From: Planctomycetes bacterium syqfu
GTDB taxonomy: Bacteria; Planctomycetota; Phycisphaerae; Phycisphaerales; Phycisphaeraceae
Length of the DNA: 64,000 bases
Assembly: GCA_020974905.1 (NCBI GenBank)
Contig: CP087563.1
Coordinates: forward strand, 2,046,001-2,110,000
Direction of reading: 5' to 3'
In this document: one piece after another, positions 62,729 to 64,000 of the stretch
Numbering within the stretch: the first letter of the stretch is position 1
Layout of the letters: each line of letters opens with the position of its first letter
Notes under the pieces: generated by a model
Told to the model about the DNA's origin: nothing
What the model saw: the letters and a program-made list of their open reading frames with translations, nothing else
Database searches by the model: none
Position numbers and translations under genes: made by a program

Positions 62729-63463
62729 TCAATCGGTGCTGTGATCCCAACGGACCCAGGCGAGTTTGGTGTTGAGTTCAGCCACCGGGACCGCCTTGGC
62801 ATGACCATCGAGAAACAGGATATTCGCTGAGCGGTTGTGACGTCCTTCATCGGGCAGCTTGGTCAGGAAGTCAGAGCGATCAAAGCGATAAGCCGGTGCG
62901 TAGGATGCGGTACGCGGTGCCGAGTTATCCCAGATGGTGATGTACTCAGACGGCGTGATGACGATGGTGTCACGTTCGCCATGCCATGATGCGTCGTCAG
63001 TACTGTCGTAACCACCACGCGATCCGCCCATGACAGTCCAACCGCCTTGCGGGCCACGGGAGTAGCCGTCGTGGTTGAGACTGTAGCTGCCACCTTTTTC
63101 AATTTTGTAGAAGTCATAATCCAGTGGTGTCGCTGCACCGTAGGGATCCGCGTCATTGGGGCAAGTCAGCAGGAAGCGCCCCACACCGCCATGCCCGCTG
63201 GGCTTACCCATGCCCTGTGGATACTCAGCTGTGAGGTAGGCACTCCAAAGCGATCCGCCTGCTGTGGAGACGAGCATGAAGCGTTTCTGAGCCTGGAGAT
63301 GGTTTTCGTAAATGATGCCGACCTGACGTTCTTTGCTGAGGCATTGGATGTTTCGTGCCGCCTGCCTGGCTGAGGACAGTGCGGGTAAGAGGATGCTGAT
63401 CAACAGCGAAATGATGGAGATGACTACCAGAAGTTCAATCAATGTAAAAGCTCTACGCTTCAT
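62729..63463 (-). CDS. DUF1559-type prepilin-like protein
   Basis: The protein has 244 residues. ATG 63463 is chosen because AAGGAG lies 9 bases upstream; the frame runs further up without a ribosome site. The leader is very short, [31 protein letters not shown] in the middle and ILFLDGHAKAV near the end. It is followed by the ROK regulator gene in the same operon. Confidence 0.9.
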   Translation of the reverse strand: MKRRAFTLIELLVVISIISLLISILLPALSSARQAARNIQCLSKERQVGIIYENHLQAQKRFMLVSTAGGSLWSAYLTAEYPQGMGKPSGHGGVGRFLLTCPNDADPYGAATPLDYDFYKIEKGGSYSLNHDGYSRGPQGGWTVMGGSRGGYDSTDDASWHGERDTIVITPSEYITIWDNSAPRTASYAPAYRFDRSDFLTKLPDEGRHNRSANILFLDGHAKAVPVAELNTKLAWVRWDHSTD

Positions 63464-63690
63464 GGGAACGGGCTCCTTAGGCTTATTCCAAGAATACAGA
63501 ACACCGAGCGAAAAACAAAGTAAAACAAGGCAACACGAAGCATCATAGCACCCCTCACCGAGAGAAGTCAACATAATTTTAATTGAATGAGATTTATTAA
63601 ATATCGCACCATTTCGTCTAAAAAACTGCAACTATTGCTGTAAACAGTGACTTGCGAAACCCACTATACCGGCCAATTAATTTTACTTTT

Positions 63691-63738
63691 TTCAATTATT
63701 GAAATTTATATTGACACGAACCAGAACATTGGTACTAT
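63691..63738 (+). promoter_or_regulatory. Promoter of the last gene, with a palindrome upstream
   Basis: TTGACA (63711-63716), a 16-base spacer and TACTAT (63733-63738), only 8 bases before ATG 63746. TTCAAT-T-ATTGAA (63691-63703) is a palindrome just upstream of the -35. Confidence 0.55.
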
Positions 63739-63745
63739 TTCAGAC

Positions 63746-64000
63746 ATGAAACATTCTCGCATCCTATCGTCTGTCCTGATCCTGCTCACCTGCTGCCTGA
63801 TGACGCACACGATTCATGCCCAGCAGGACACCCCCAACCTCACCACGGCTCCCCAATCGCCGGACAACATCCAGGGACTCTGGGTCTGGCGTTTTGATTC
63901 CTTTGCGACGCCTGACCAACGCGATGAACTCATCGGCTTCTGCAAGACCTATGGCATTAATCGCCTGATGGTGCAGATCCACACCGTCAAGCACAAAGCC
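63746..64000 (+). CDS. N-terminus of a secreted protein, possibly a TIM-barrel hydrolase
   Basis: Eighty-five codons are in the window. A signal peptide of about 26 residues (RILSSVLILLTCCLMTHTIHAQ) is followed by a Thr/Pro/Gln-rich spacer and then GLWVWRFDSFATPDQRDELIGFCKTYGINRLMVQIH, which reads like the first strand and helix of a glycosidase-like TIM barrel. No ribosome site precedes ATG 63746, which agrees with the very close -10. It is divergent from the prepilin-ROK operon. Confidence 0.75.
   Translation, partial: MKHSRILSSVLILLTCCLMTHTIHAQQDTPNLTTAPQSPDNIQGLWVWRFDSFATPDQRDELIGFCKTYGINRLMVQIHTVKHKA

Overview
The window looks like part of a chromosome from a marine or algae-associated planctomycete, most likely a Phycisphaerae-type bacterium. 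The case rests on nine short proteins with a type IV/type II prepilin N-terminus ([11 protein letters not shown]) and, in most, a C-terminal [FY]xDGH motif (the DUF1559 / H-X9-DG family, greatly expanded in Planctomycetota), on C-type sulfatases and many secreted glycoside hydrolases, and on the large number of LacI/GntR/ROK regulators. GC content is mid-range by eye. No phage, transposase or CRISPR array is visible. The assignment is by gene content only.

Layout. 1-8237: two divergent sugar-utilisation modules, each with a LacI regulator, prepilin-like protein(s) and a secreted clan-A hydrolase, back to back around two different palindromic operators. 8415-13307: class I fumarase, then two sulfatases without signal peptides. 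13401-26391: a GntR/prepilin/GH5 module with a divergent Gfo/Idh/MocA dehydrogenase, then a LacI / CBM9-clan-A hydrolase / two prepilins / LamG-GH16 module. 26627-27556: divergent ArsC/Spx-like and RidA-like housekeeping genes. 27703-33901: a 1297-residue secreted beta-helix protein with its prepilin, and a divergent LacI gene. 34043-38424: tRNA-Met, a XerC/D recombinase, a small membrane protein and an isolated RnfC-RnfD pair. 38425-38872: a non-coding stretch of microsatellites including (TTTGGGG)11. 38873-43188: LacI / prepilin / secreted protein / GH99-like lipoprotein. 43809-46537: a two-gene NLR-like (NB-ARC plus TPR) signalling cassette. 46655-52987: housekeeping genes (elbB, HPr, PtsN, HPF, DUF502, kelch, purD). 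53433-64000: secreted GH16, Sel1-repeat protein, GntR with a beta-propeller protein, a prepilin/ROK/GH20 module and the start of another secreted protein.

Two themes stand out. First, a regulator, a prepilin-like protein and a secreted hydrolase occur together at least seven times, which suggests that each polysaccharide response deploys its own pilin-like surface component with its enzymes. Second, the NLR-like ATPase carries near its N-terminus a motif of about 20 residues that is nearly identical to the extreme C-terminus of the 129-residue protein encoded just upstream and overlapping it. This is the architecture of amyloid-motif-coupled NLR/effector cell-death or antiphage pairs, and it is the strongest candidate here for an under-described system.

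Regulatory sequence is rich: most regulators have a palindrome or tandem operator at their own or a neighbouring promoter. Three families of dispersed or nested short repeats occupy intergenic DNA, and one of them lies inside a lipoprotein gene.
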